A stretch of 64,000 nt of DNA from Euonymus europaeus (GCA_963580455.1 OY756966.1:18913001-18977000), one strand, 5' to 3'. Numbered from the stretch's first letter, positions 34,679-45,421 are shown. Numbers and translations: made by a program. The notes: generated by a model not told the origin, from the sequence alone.

Positions 34679-35364
34679 GCCTTCTCTTGTATGAGCTTAG
34701 CCCTCTTTTGCTCTGTTCTTAACCTGTATTGAACTTGTATGAATTTTAATGAAACCAGAATTCATGACTGCTCGGTAGATTATATACTTGTATATTATTA
34801 TTATTATTATTATTTTTGTTCATATTTGATTGTCACTATACTTTTGTGGTCGGTAAGCCGACCAACCTTCTTGCATTTTTTGGACTTTTAAGTCTCAAAT
34901 TTTCCTAAGTATTTTAGAGGGTGAGTGTACTTTCCTGGTCGGTAGGCCTTCCAGGATTTTTGTGTCTTTGCTTTCATGGAAGCTTTTTATTCCTTTTAGG
35001 AATCCTCTAATGCCATCTTCGTCGGTAGGCCGACAGTGGCTCTTGGACCCTCTTTATTGGGGTCTTAAGTCTTCATTGTTGAGTAGATACTATCTTGATC
35101 GGTAGGCCGACCAGGCTTATAGTGTCTTCATTTCCTCTTTTTGGGAAATTTGATTTAGTTTGGTCATCTTGTGACGCTGGTAGGTGTGGCATTGATGCTT
35201 AGCCAATTTTTTGGATAAGTTTTGCATGTTGTCCAGGTCAAAGCCTTCTCCTGCATTGCGATGCTTTATTTTGGGAAAAAGACCTGAAGTCTTATTCATT
35301 CCTGCATGTTCAAAATTGAAAAGCAGATACATAGAAATAGGAACATCATGTGTTACAATAAGCA
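34679..35364. repeat. Variable region with ~80-bp degenerate tandem repeats
   Basis: This lies between the opposite-strand gene and the end of pol. A (TTA)n tract occupies about 34791-34815. Four copies of a CGGTAGGCCGACC-like palindromic core start at 34851, 34940, 35023 and 35100, with a weaker one near 35178. The spacing is 89, 83 and 77 bp. The text between cores is loosely similar (TTTTGTGTCTTCATT...GGAA...). No gene is supported here. Confidence 0.65.
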
Positions 35365-38300
35365 TTACACATAGTATCTTCGAAGATTATCCACATTCCA
35401 AGGTCTCATATCCCCGGGCTTCCTTGGATCTTCGATTTTGTATGTGCCTTCTTTCAAGATTTTCACAACTAGGTAGGGTCCCTCCCAAGTTTCACCTAGC
35501 TTACCTGGATGTTTTCCTGTAGCAGCTACCTTTCTCAGCACAAGGTCTCCAATAGAGAAACTTCTCTTCTTTACTCGCCTGTTGTGGTACTGAGCTGTTC
35601 TCTGTTTATAGGCAGCAGTCCGGATCCTTGCATTCTCCCTGGTCTCTTCTAGGAGATCCAGGTTGTTCAGCAAGAGCTCATCATTCGTTGATTCTTCGAA
35701 GTTGGTGACCCTCAATGACGGGACTCCAATTTCGACAGGGATGACTGCCTCGGTCCCGAAGGAGAGGGAGAATGGAGTTTCACCTGTTGATGTCAGGGGA
35801 GTAGTGCGGTATGACCACAGCACACTAGGTAGTTCTTCAACCCATCTCCCCTTTGCTCCATTTAGCCTTGTTTTCAGTCCTTCAAGGATAGTCCGGTTTG
35901 TCACCTCTGCCTGCCCATTAGCCTGGGGATGTGCCACAGAGGTAATGCTTAGGTCGATGCTAAGGTCTTCGCAGAACTTGTGCATCTTTCTGCTCACAAA
36001 TTGTCTTCCATTGTCCACCACTAGGGCTTGTGGCAAGCCATACCTGCAGACAATAGTTTTCCATACGAAGTCCATCACCTTCTGTTCTAAAATGGCTGCC
36101 AATGGCTCTACCTCTATCCATTTAGTGAAGTAATCAACGGCAACAATAAGGTTTCTCCTCTGCCCCAATGTCTGGACGAATAGTCCAAGGAGATCCATGC
36201 CCCATTGTGCAAATGGACAGGGATTTTGCATGGGGATAATGTCCGAGGAGGGCACTCTCGGCACATTTGAGTGCCTTTGACACTTATCGCACTTCTGTAC
36301 GAGCTTCTTAGCATCTTCCATCATGGTAGGCCAATAGTACCCGCATCTCAGCACCTTGTGACTTAGGGTCCTGGATCCTATGTGGCTTCCACATATCCCC
36401 TCATGCACTTCTCGGAGCGCATAGTCCGCATCTCTGGGTGCTAGACATTTCAGATATGGAAGAGTGAAGGATCTTCGATACAACTCTCCCTGAATCAGGG
36501 TATACCTAGCTGCTCTTTTTCGGAGGCTTTTTGCTTGGTTGCGATCTTTAGGCAAACTTCCGTCCTCCAAGTATTTCTTGATCAGATCCTTCCAACTCGG
36601 CTCATGACCGACATCAATATCCGCCATCAAAGTTTGTACTTCAATGCTCTTCTGCGGGAGTATCTCCACTTGAACTGAAGTAGGTACCTGTACTGAGGAG
36701 GCAGACGCCAATCGTGCTAACACGTCGGCCCTTGAGTTCTCCCCTCTAGGTATCTGCCTTACCTCCACCTTTGGTATCCTTTCCATCAGTTCATGTACTT
36801 TTGCCAAGTACTTAATCATACTTGGTCCTCTTGCTTCGTATTCTCCTTTGATTTGCTCCGTGACCAGTTGTGAGTCACTATGAACAATCAAATTTTTAAC
36901 TTCCAGCTGCTCAGCAAGGCGTAGTCCAGCCAGCATAGCCTCATATTCCGCCTCATTGTTCGAGGCTTTAAAATTGAATCGCAAGGAATGTGCTATGGTC
37001 ATGCCCCCCGGGCCGAGCAGGAGAATGCCCGCACCACTGCCTTCTTGGTTGGATGATCCATCCACAAACAATTGCCACTGTTGAGGTGCAGTGGCGGCAA
37101 TGTCCTGGTTGGGCTCTCTATAGCATTCAATTATAAAATCAGCTAAGGCTTGGGCCTTCATAGCCTTCCTTGGCTGGTACTTGATGTCGAACTCTCCCAA
37201 TTCAATGGCCCACTTCACTAATCTTCCTGAAGTGTCTATCTTTTGGAGGACTTGTTTTAGTGGCTGGTCAGTCAGGACAATTATCGAGTGTGCTTGGAAG
37301 TAAGGTCTCAGCTTCCTTGCTGCCACTATCAGTGACAGAGCAAGCTTCTCAGCATGGGAGTACCTTGTCTCTGCACTGACCATCATCCTGCTGATGTAAT
37401 ACACTGGTCTTTGCACCTTGTCTTGCTCACTTACTAGCACTGCGCTTACCGCGTGTTGTGAAACTGCTAGGTAGAGGTACAAGACTTCACCTTCTCTTGG
37501 ACAAGTCAGTAGAGGAGACTGGCCTTGATAATCTTTAAGATTTTCAAAGGCAATTTGACACTCAGGTGTCCATACAAATTCCTTGGCCTTTTTTAATGCC
37601 TGGAAAAATGGTCTACATTTGTCGCCAGACCGGGCAAGGAACCTTCCCAGTGACGCTGCTCGGCCGGTCAGCCTTTGAACTTCCTTGGCATTTGTGGGTG
37701 GCTCCATCTGCAGGATTGCTTCCACCTTTTCAGGATTCATCTCAATACCCCTGCTGGTTACCAAGAAGCCAAGAAACTTCCCGGATGCCACTCCGAAGGC
37801 ACACTTGTCCGGGTTAAGCTTCATCCCAAACCGATCAAGTGTATGAAAGACCTTGCGCAGGTCAGCAGGGTGGTCCTCAGCTTTCTTGCTCTTTACCACC
37901 ATATCATCCACATAAGCCTCCAAGGACTTTCCAATCTGATCTCTGAAGATGTGGTTCACCAACATCTGGTAGGTGGCTCCAGCATTCTTCAATCCGAATG
38001 GCATCACCTTATAGCAATATGTCCCCTCAGGAGTGATGAATGAGGTGCCTTCTTAGTCTTCGGGATGCATTCTTATCTGATGGTACCCCGAATAAGCATC
38101 CAAGAAGATGAGGAGCTGATGTCCTGAGGTGGCATCTACCAGCTGATCAATCTTTGGTAGTGGATAGCTATCCTTAGGACATGATTTATTCAAGTCGGTG
38201 AAGTCAACACACATCCTCCATTTTCCATTCGCTTTCCTCACCATGACAACATTGGCTAGCCATTCAGGGTATTGGACTTCCCTGATGAAATCTGCATCGA

Positions 38301-38550
38301 TCAGCTTCCTTACCTCTTCCTTGATCGCTTCTTGGCGATCGAGAGCAAAGTTTCTTCTCTTTTGCTTAACTGGTCGGGCACCAGGTATGATGCTCAGTCG
38401 ATGTGTTATCACCTCTGCACTTATGCCGGGCATCTCATCAGCATTCCAGGCAAAAGTACCTACACTTGCTAAGAGTAGTTTAGTGATCTCCTTGGCCATT
38501 GTTCCCCCAAGTTGAGATCCAATATGGAAGTTTCTTCCTGAGTCAGCCAT
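35365..38550 (-). pseudogene. Tat pol: reverse transcriptase, RNase H, integrase (one internal stop)
   Basis: This polyprotein copies the element's RNA and inserts the DNA. The piece starting at 38550 carries the RT fingers and palm (GKWRMCVDFTDLNKSCPKD, PLPKIDQLVD, LDAYSGYHQI) and stops at a TAA (38053-38055). The same frame resumes at once and stays open from 38007 to 35365. The RT active site is YVDD (residues 32-35 of that piece). RNase H keeps VDGSS, AEYEAM, HSDSQ and SRADVLA. The integrase has an HHCC zinc site (H...H, then CDKCQRH), the catalytic MDLLG, VVDNGRQF and HPQANGQAEVTNRT, and a C-terminal GPYLVVKI region. It ends near the usual C-terminus. The single stop and an earlier one at 38569-38571 are its only visible breaks. 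Confidence 0.9.
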
Positions 38551-38568
38551 GACCTCGACTTTCGTGAG

Positions 38569-39282
38569 TTACTCTACTGGAGTGGGTTTGAACACCTGCT
38601 CCTCTGCCCTCATATCTAGGCTGCCTACTGAGATCTTCTCCTTCTTCCTCTCTTTCAGTTCAGTGAAGTAGGTGCTCCGTGAAGCCTTCTGATTTCCCTT
38701 CACTTCACCCACTCCCTTCGAGGTAGGGAATTTCATCTTCAAACAATAGGTTGAGACAACAGCTCTCACCTTGTGAAGTAGTGGTCTTCCTATGATGGCA
38801 TTGTGTGAAGCCTTCACATCAACTACCAACATGTCCACCATGTGCATCACTGTCCTGGGATGTGTTCCCAATGTGACTAGGAGGGTTATCATTCCCTTTG
38901 GTATGACTGACTCTCCTGTGAACCCATACAAGGGTACTGAGGTCGGCTTTAGCCTATCCTCCGAAAGCTTCATTTCCTTGAAAGTGTGGTAGAACAGGAT
39001 GTCTACTGCGCTCCCATTGTCTACCAAAATTTTCAGGACATTGAAATTGGCGATCACTGCATCAATTACCAAGGCGTCATCGTGAGGGACTCGAACACCT
39101 TCTTCATCTTTCTCTGAGAATGTGATAACATCCTCATCCCTCTTGATCCTTTTTCCTTTGGTTGGTTGTTCGGTGAGGCGAGCATATGCTCTCCCAGCTG
39201 ATGTGCTTTCTCCACCTGCTGCCAACCCTCCAATAATGACACCACAGAAATCAATTGTTCCTGCCGTGCCTCTCTCAAACAA
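38569..39282 (-). pseudogene. Tat aspartic protease region, same frame as pol
   Basis: The protease that cuts gag-pol. The active-site motif ILVDNGSAVDILFY sits about 110 residues in, followed by LVTLGTH and AIIGRPLLHKVRAVVST, the usual second half of the fold. The piece ends at a TAA (38569-38571). The next piece (from 38550) continues in the same frame, so protease and RT were one polyprotein. Gag overlaps it in a different frame (39066-39282), a one-base shift. The shift occurs next to a 42-bp segment shared with the LTR (39276-39317). Confidence 0.85.
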
Positions 39283-40724
39283 AGATGAGCTAAAGGCAGC
39301 ACCAGAGGGTGTCCTCTTCTTATCAACTCCTCAATCTCGTCTTTCAATTGAATGCAATCATCGGTATCATGACCACGGTCCTTGTGGAACCTACAATATT
39401 TGTCTGGGAACCTCCTCTTCCCTGCAGGGCCCTTGAGCTCCCTTGGCCATTTGACCAAGTTCTGGGCCACTATTTCATTCAACACTGTTCTCGGGGGAGC
39501 ATTCAGTGGAGTGTGACTATTAAAACGACTAGGTGGCGGAACAGTTGGAAATTTCCTGGACGACTGGTCTCTTCGCCTGTTGTCTTCTCTTCCCGGCCTC
39601 TTGTCACTGCTTGGTCGGCTACCTCCTACCCCTCTTGAGCGGCCCTTCTCCCCAGTGCCTCTCGTCCTATCAGGAGAGGTTCGTATCGCAAAACGAGAAG
39701 ACTTCAGTGAATCTGTTGCTTTGATGTATTTCTCAGTCCTTGCCAGGAGTTCGTCCATGGACTGAGGGGCATCAGTGCATAATGAGTTGCAGAACTGCTC
39801 ATGACGCACTGTCCTAATCAGAGCAGCATTTGCTACAGCAATTTGCACGTCGGGGATCTCCAGGCACATCTGGTTAAATCTTCCTATGAAGTCACGAAAC
39901 GATTCTCCCTTCTCGTGTTCAATCACCATCAAGTCCTGATTGGTGGTCTTGGGCTTTCTAGCACTAGCAAATCGGAGACTAAACTTCCTGGATAGGTCCT
40001 GGAAGCTATAAATGCTGTGCCTAGGAAGGTTGATGAACCAGGTCCGAGTAGGTCCAATAAGCGTAGAGGGGAAGGCCTTGCACAACACTGCATCTGAGGC
40101 CCCTCGACACTCCATCATAGACTTGTATCCCATGACATGGTCATAAGGATCTTTTTTTCCATCATACTGCTCCAGGTTGGGGAGCCTGAAGACACGAGGT
40201 ATGTCTGTCTCAAGGATATCCCTGGACAGGGGAGTCATGGAACTATCCCACATTTCATCAACGATACCGCGCCCCTGGAGGGCTGCTAGTTTGCGGTCTA
40301 CCTCTTGAAGGTGCCTATTGACATCATCATTGATGTGGGAGTAATGGGTGTTCCTATAGGTATTGGAATTTCCCTCTCGGTTCTCATCCCTCCTCTTGCT
40401 CCTGGAATCTAGAGAACCTGAGTTTCCATCATCCTCGTTCCTTTCAGTGGTCCAAGGTGGGCCCTGCTGGTTAGCCATCATCATCTCAGTGAGGAGCTGC
40501 ACTTGTTGGCAAAGTTGATTAAACTGTGCAGCACTGATGGGAGGACCAGCTGTCTCCTGTGGTGGTGCTTGGACGTTTCCTCCTTCTCGGACTTGAGGCG
40601 CATCCAAGGGCACCTCATGCCTTGGAAGATTCCCATAATCTTGGTGTTGCTGCCCGGCCTCATCTACCAGATGATGGGCATGAGATGTCTCAGAATCGTT
40701 GGTTGTTCTTCGAGGTCTAACCAT
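39066..40724 (-). CDS. Tat gag protein
   Basis: The structural protein of the element, 552 codons. Its ATG at 40724 is only about 20 bp from the primer-binding site. A Gln- and Pro-rich N-terminus precedes the gag core (about residues 185-345: QYDGKKDPYDHVMGYKSMME, TRTWFINLPRHSI, ESFRDFIGRFNQ). It is followed by a basic Arg/Ser/Gly-rich linker and a CRFHKDRGHDTDDC zinc-binding motif near residue 445. After that motif the frame stays open for about 90 codons (to 39066), but these do not look like gag. The matching continuation into protease is in the pol frame. The true gag-pro junction is therefore near 39310 and the last part of this frame is probably artefactual. Confidence 0.88.
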   Translation of the reverse strand: MVRPRRTTNDSETSHAHHLVDEAGQQHQDYGNLPRHEVPLDAPQVREGGNVQAPPQETAGPPISAAQFNQLCQQVQLLTEMMMANQQGPPWTTERNEDDGNSGSLDSRSKRRDENREGNSNTYRNTHYSHINDDVNRHLQEVDRKLAALQGRGIVDEMWDSSMTPLSRDILETDIPRVFRLPNLEQYDGKKDPYDHVMGYKSMMECRGASDAVLCKAFPSTLIGPTRTWFINLPRHSIYSFQDLSRKFSLRFASARKPKTTNQDLMVIEHEKGESFRDFIGRFNQMCLEIPDVQIAVANAALIRTVRHEQFCNSLCTDAPQSMDELLARTEKYIKATDSLKSSRFAIRTSPDRTRGTGEKGRSRGVGGSRPSSDKRPGREDNRRRDQSSRKFPTVPPPSRFNSHTPLNAPPRTVLNEIVAQNLVKWPRELKGPAGKRRFPDKYCRFHKDRGHDTDDCIQLKDEIEELIRRGHPLVLPLAHLCLREARQEQLISVVSLLEGWQQVEKAHQLGEHMLASPNNQPKEKGSRGMRMLSHSQRKMKKVFESLTMTPW

Positions 40725-40743
40725 TGTAAGGGAACTTAGTCCT

Positions 40744-40761
40744 TTCCCACAGACGGCGCCA
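40744..40761 (-). promoter_or_regulatory. Primer-binding site of Tat element
   Basis: On the minus strand TGGCGCCGTCTGTGGGAA starts three bases after the 5' LTR. A TGGCGCCG start is typical of plant gypsy elements. Confidence 0.8.
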
Positions 40762-40764
40762 AAC

Positions 40765-41330
40765 TGATGACGTCAAAAAGGTGTCACTACCGAGAAGATG
40801 TTCAGTGGGTCAGACCTGCGATCATGCACGGACGAAGATCCTTCCAGGGAGCTAATCAACCGATCAAGGCAGTCTTGATTAACCAGCTAGGTAGCCTGTC
40901 AGGCAGCTTACCAACCATGTCGGTAGGGCAGTCCAGGTATGATCAGCTAAGCAGTCTGGAAGCTGAGCACAACAAACAAAGGTGAGCTAAAGGCCGTGCC
41001 AGAGGGTGTCCTCTGGCGTTGGCGCTCCGACGCTCAAGTCAGTAGGTATTCAATCAGACAAGCTCCTCGGACTGGAGCTCTCTCTTAGTTAAAGTTTAGA
41101 TTGTGATTCAGTTGGATAATACCTGACTTGCTGAGCCTTATATAGGGCCGAGGACCACTGTTGAAGTGGGTCTTCAAATTATGACTGTGGACCATATCCA
41201 GCTGTTTTTCACCTTGGTAGGTCCAGCAGGTGACACTCTTACCGAGGTGACTGCCTGGTAGGCATAAAAAGCTTTTGGTTCACATATGACGTGGCAGAGC
41301 ACCATTGGTGGGGGTATTTTTGTAATATCA
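40765..41330 (-). repeat. 5' LTR of Tat element
   Basis: 566 bp matching 31578-32144. On the minus strand a TATATAA box (about 41139-41146) lies about 185 bp from the LTR start and would drive gag-pol. Confidence 0.93.
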
Positions 41331-41335
41331 TATCA
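41331..41335. repeat. Target-site duplication TATCA, right of Tat element
   Basis: Exact partner of 31573-31577. Confidence 0.9.
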
Positions 41336-41741
41336 TATCATATCCACTTTTGTATATGAGTTTTGATATATTCTCATCTATTTTGTAATGCAATTATTAT
41401 ACTTGCTATGTGATTTCTTGGTTTTTTCAATTTTTAAAAAAAAACCTATGCAAAGTTATGCAAGAACTTCAGGTTTTATAGGCTAGCACGAATGAAGCCG
41501 CTCCAGCATGCTAAAATGCTAATTCTAGATCATAGTACTATTTTGTGACCACTCCAGCAGAATATTCGAAGTGATATTAAAAGTTACAAAACTCTTAGCG
41601 CATAAATCATTAAAAAAAGGTTGTCTTTATCACTCAAAATGCTTTTTAAAAATACCTAAAGGGTTTTCGGACATAGCTCTATCGATGGCCACAAGTTTTA
41701 TTACATAGGGATAGTTCAAGAAGAAAAGCTTTGGGTCACTT
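41336..41741. other. No gene found
   Basis: AT-rich non-coding sequence; no long frame or recognised motif. Confidence 0.45.
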
Positions 41742-42029
41742 CAACTGCAAAATCTTTCAAAGAAATCATCGAGCAACCATCTCATCTTATGCTTTTTTGC
41801 CTATGACCATGAGATGTAACTAAAATTATAACTAGGGTTTGATGAAACCTAGTGAAGCAATGAGCACGAAAGATCAAGCTATCACCAACTGCAAAATCTT
41901 TCAAAGAAATCATCGAGCAACCATCTCATCTTATGCTTTTTGCCTATGATCATGAGATGTAACTAAAATTATAACTAGGGTTTGATGAAACCTAGTGAAG
42001 CAACAGACACGAAAGCTCAAGCTATCACC
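41742..42029. repeat. 144-bp tandem duplication
   Basis: 41742-41885 and 41886-42029 are nearly identical, with a T-run length difference and a few substitutions near the ends. Confidence 0.9.
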
Positions 42030-42180
42030 AATTGATTTAAAGTGCAATTGGACACTAGAAAAACTTGAGAACCAAAAAAGGGGGTACATGAGTTGATTGA
42101 GTATGAGGAAGGTGTTAAGTACCCCACAACTTCTGTTTGAAAACAGTTACCGAATTAATTAATTGGATATCTTAAGAAAA
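42030..42180. mobile_element. LTR fragment related to 5677-14509 family
   Basis: The order CAATTG...GTGCAATTGG, GGTGTTAAGTACCCCACAAC, CTGTTTGAAAACAGTT and AATTAATT matches the LTR at about 5710-5860, including the point of LINE insertion, here uninterrupted. LTR ends were not located. Confidence 0.55.
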
Positions 42181-42339
42181 AACTTGCTCTTTTCAAGATA
42201 TGGTTATTTTGAAGGGTTCATTTCGGAATTTTTATCTCGTCTTTGTTTCTCATAATTTCTGTAGAAGAAAAATGAAGCAATCTTAGAGCAGTAGCAAAGA
42301 CTATTTTTTGTATGGAGTGCACTTGCCATTTGGATTAAA

Positions 42340-42660
42340 AGGATTTTGAAAACACTATTCACTTATGATAGTTTTTGCAAAAAAAAAAATTGATTAAAGA
42401 TTTGATTTTAAATTAAACACTGTATCAACTTATGGTAAGTTTAATTTAAAAATATTTAACTTATGGAATAAAAGGGAAAGGTTTTGAAAAAACTTATGGT
42501 ATTTAGAATAAATTTTTTATTTCAAAAATGAATTGGATTTGAAAAGGAATTGAATTTGAATTTGAAATATCAACTTATGGTATTAAAAATGAATTGAGTT
42601 CTGAAAAAAAATTGGAATTGAATTTGTGAATAACAAATTATGGTATTTTAAAAAAGGACA
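42340..42660. repeat. Dispersed AACTTATGGTATT repeats
   Basis: The string AACTTATGGTA or a close variant recurs about six times between 42360 and 42650 in AT-rich DNA, 40-60 bp apart, suggesting a decayed tandem repeat. Confidence 0.55.
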
Positions 42661-42904
42661 AATTAGATAAAATGACATAATCATATTTAATTTTAGAAGA
42701 AGGTCCAATTCATTTAAAAAAATAGAAATAAGGACAAAATAATTAAACTACCCAAACTATCCCTCTCATCCATTACATGTGGTCTTCATCTTCGACAATA
42801 AAAGCTCATCTTCCCAACATCTGATCAAAGAGAGACCAATTCCGTTGAAATTGTATCGTCGAGAGGAGTCCAACGACGGTGGTTTCTCCTCAATCAGCCG
42901 CCGA

Positions 42905-43065
42905 AAAAGGCCGGATCGAGGCAAAACGTTCGAAACACATTTTGCCTCAATGTGGATGTTCCTGACATCGGATTGAAGCGATACTGGTGGCGTTGGATTC
43001 CTATCGGCCAAACGATTCCAACGCCACCAGTCTTACCTTGATCCAACATCGGAAACGGCTGCAGC
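42905..43065. repeat. Hairpin repeat unit, copy 1
   Basis: A unit of about 160 bp containing GATCGAGGCAAAACGTTC, TTTTGCCTC and a perfect 15-bp inverted repeat, ACTGGTGGCGTTGGA at 42983-42997 and its complement at 43017-43031, with a 19-base loop. Three diverged copies lie at 44500-44935. Confidence 0.75.
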
Positions 43066-43229
43066 AATGAAAAGAAGTTTTGGGGCGTCGTTAGAGCTTC
43101 ACGATGTCTTTCTGGCTGCTATGGACCTCTGTTCTGGCTGTCATAGGTTGGGCTTTACTCCTCTCATAGTTGCGCTTCTTTTGAGACCAACGAAGATCAT
43201 TTTGGTGGTCGGACAAAAAAGTTAAGCTA

Positions 43230-44400
43230 AAAAATATGAAATCATAGTTTTAAAACTCTTTTTGTCTGTATAACCTATATTTCTCTGTAGATCCTTTATT
43301 TATCTTTAGAATCACTTTTTCTCTGTAAAATATATTTTTCTCTATACAATATACCCAAAGCTCGTATTCAATACTAAAACCCTATGTCCCAAAGTTCAGA
43401 CATAAAAGTCAGGGCAAAATATATGAAGTCGTAGCTTTCATTCGACTGTTGGTGCATAACTTTTTTCTCTTTATAACATATATTTCTCTGTAGAACTCTT
43501 TTTCTTTATAGAACATATATTTCTCTTTAGAATCTTTATTTATCTTTAGAATTACTTTTTTTCTATACAATAGACCCAAAGCTCGGATTCAATACTAAAA
43601 ACCATATGTCCCAAGTTTCAGACATAAAAGTCATGCCAAAAAAATATGAAATCACAATTTTCTTTCTACTGCTAGTGCATAACTCCTTTTCTATTTATAA
43701 CTTATATTTCTCTGTAGAACATTTATTTCTCTGTAGAACTATTTTTCTCTGTAAAACCTATATTTCTTTGTAGAACCTTTATTTATCTTTGGAATCACTT
43801 TCTCTTCGTAAAATATCTTTTTTCTCTATACAATAGACCCAAAGCTCGGATTCAATAATAAAATTCTATGTCCCAGGTGATGAACCCAAGGTTCCGACAT
43901 AAAAGTCATGCCAAAAAATATGAAATCACATTTTTCATTCTACTGTTAGTGCATAACTCTTGTTCTCTTTATAACCTATATTTCTCTGTAGAACCTTGAT
44001 TTCTCTGTACAATTCTTTTTTCTATGTAATTTTTTTCTCTATTCGACAAATCCAAAGCACAAATTCCTTACTAAACCTTTATGTCCCAAGTGATAAAACT
44101 CAAAGCTCGGATTCGTTAAACTCTAATGGACTCAAGGAACGGATTCACTACTAAAATATTAAATGTCACAAGTGCTAAACCCTAGGGCCCTAACTACTAA
44201 ACCCTCACGGGCTCGGATACCCTAAACACCGGGGTTCAAACTTCCAAAATTGGTTAGAACTCTTTTTTCCTGTAGAACTATTTTTTGTCTGTTCGACAAA
44301 TCAAAACTCAGATTCGCTATTAAAAACCTATGTCCCAAGTGATGAACTAGAAAATTCAGATTCACTAAATCCAACAAATTCTTACCATTGGAAGCACTTG
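43230..44400. repeat. 220-260-bp tandem array
   Basis: The landmark AAAGCTCGGATTCAATACTAAAA followed by TATGTCCCAA occurs at 43357, 43578 and 43841, with weaker copies at 44054, 44102 and 44300. Between landmarks, TTTCTCTGTAGAACC-type short repeats are frequent. The small frames (such as 44222-44569) are not supported as genes. Confidence 0.75.
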
Positions 44401-44499
44401 AAGCAAGACCTACATAATGTGCTAATAATATTATCATAAAAAGTACAGTGTTATTTTTCTCTGTAGAACCTTCGAAAATATTTTTTGACCAGGTAATAA

Positions 44500-44935
44500 C
44501 TTTTCGATGATGGATTGAGGCGAGACCAGTGACGTTGGACTTGTCTGACCAAGATGAATTCAAAGCCACTGATCTCGTCTCGATCCGTTTCTAGAAACGG
44601 CCAGATTGAGGTAAAACACGTTCTGATTGGTGCCGACTATTTTGCCTTGATTCGGAAGTTTCCAATGTCGGATCTTGACAAGTCTAGTGGCGTTGGATTT
44701 GTCTTGGCCTAACGATTCTAAGGCCACTAATCTCACCTCGATCTGACACTAGAAACGATCGGATTGAGGCCAAATGTGTTATGAACGTTTTGCCTCGAAT
44801 CGACAGTTTTCGATGTCTAATCTTGGCAAGGCCAATGGAGTTGGATTCGTCTCGACCTCACGATTCTAACGCCATTGGCCTCTCCTCAATCCAAAGTCGG
44901 AAGCATCCGCAGCGAGAAAAATAAGTTTTCAATCA
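44500..44935. repeat. Hairpin repeat units, copies 2-4
   Basis: Three diverged copies of the unit at 42905-43065, about 140-160 bp apart. Each has two arms around GTTGGA...TC(C/T)AA that pair with each other. Arm sequences differ between copies but stay complementary within a copy. Confidence 0.65.
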
Positions 44936-45421
44936 TATTTGATTGAAATAACAATGACAAATCTGCAATTTCAAGTTTTGTCCTTAATTCAATAAATTTA
45001 AAAATCAGCTGGACCTTAACTAACAAAAAAAATTCAGCTGTCCTTTTACTCTTAAAAATTAGTAAATTTGGACCTAAACCTAATTTCCCCTTTAAAAAAA
45101 TGTTGAAATTTGAAATATCATATTTTTTAATGTATGCATTTGAAATAACTTCTAGTATTGAAAACTAACCCTAAAAATACAAACTTATGATATTTCTTTA
45201 GATCGGGGTTGCTAAGGGTCATCTATCCATTTATCAAGATCAAACATATTCAAAATACCTAAACTAACACATAAAAAACTAAAGCCCAAACATTTATATA
45301 CATGCTTTTAAAACATGCGGCGGATGTAAATCAGCATAAATACAATATATATAAACAAAATAGTACATAATACATATATCGTGCGGCTTAATGAAGATGG
45401 AAATGTCATCTAAGATATTAG
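44936..45421. other. No gene found
   Basis: AT-rich non-coding sequence without recognised motifs. Confidence 0.45.

Larger units (their letters stand above)
31578..41330 (-). mobile_element. Young, nearly intact Tat-lineage Ty3/gypsy element
   Basis: A 9.75-kb minus-sense LTR retrotransposon. It has a 5' LTR (40765-41330), primer site (40744-40761), gag, protease-RT-RNase H-integrase, a variable repeat region, an opposite-strand spliced gene, a polypurine tract (32145-32162) and a 3' LTR (31578-32144). The LTRs differ by about nine substitutions and one indel over ~567 bp by my count, roughly 98.4% identical. At an assumed 1.3e-8 substitutions per site per year that is about 0.6 million years. 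Target duplications are intact. The catalytic residues of RT, RNase H and integrase are present, but in-frame stops and a gag-pro frame change make this copy non-autonomous. Confidence 0.95.

Noticed and set aside
37566..38043. Plus-strand frames opposite Tat pol
   Set aside because: Shadows of a conserved coding strand; no promoter, splice sites or domain.
39066..39320. Programmed ribosomal frameshift between gag and protease
   Set aside because: The frame change is in the -1 direction, but no slippery heptamer was found near 39300-39330; a simple indel beside the LTR-like segment explains it.
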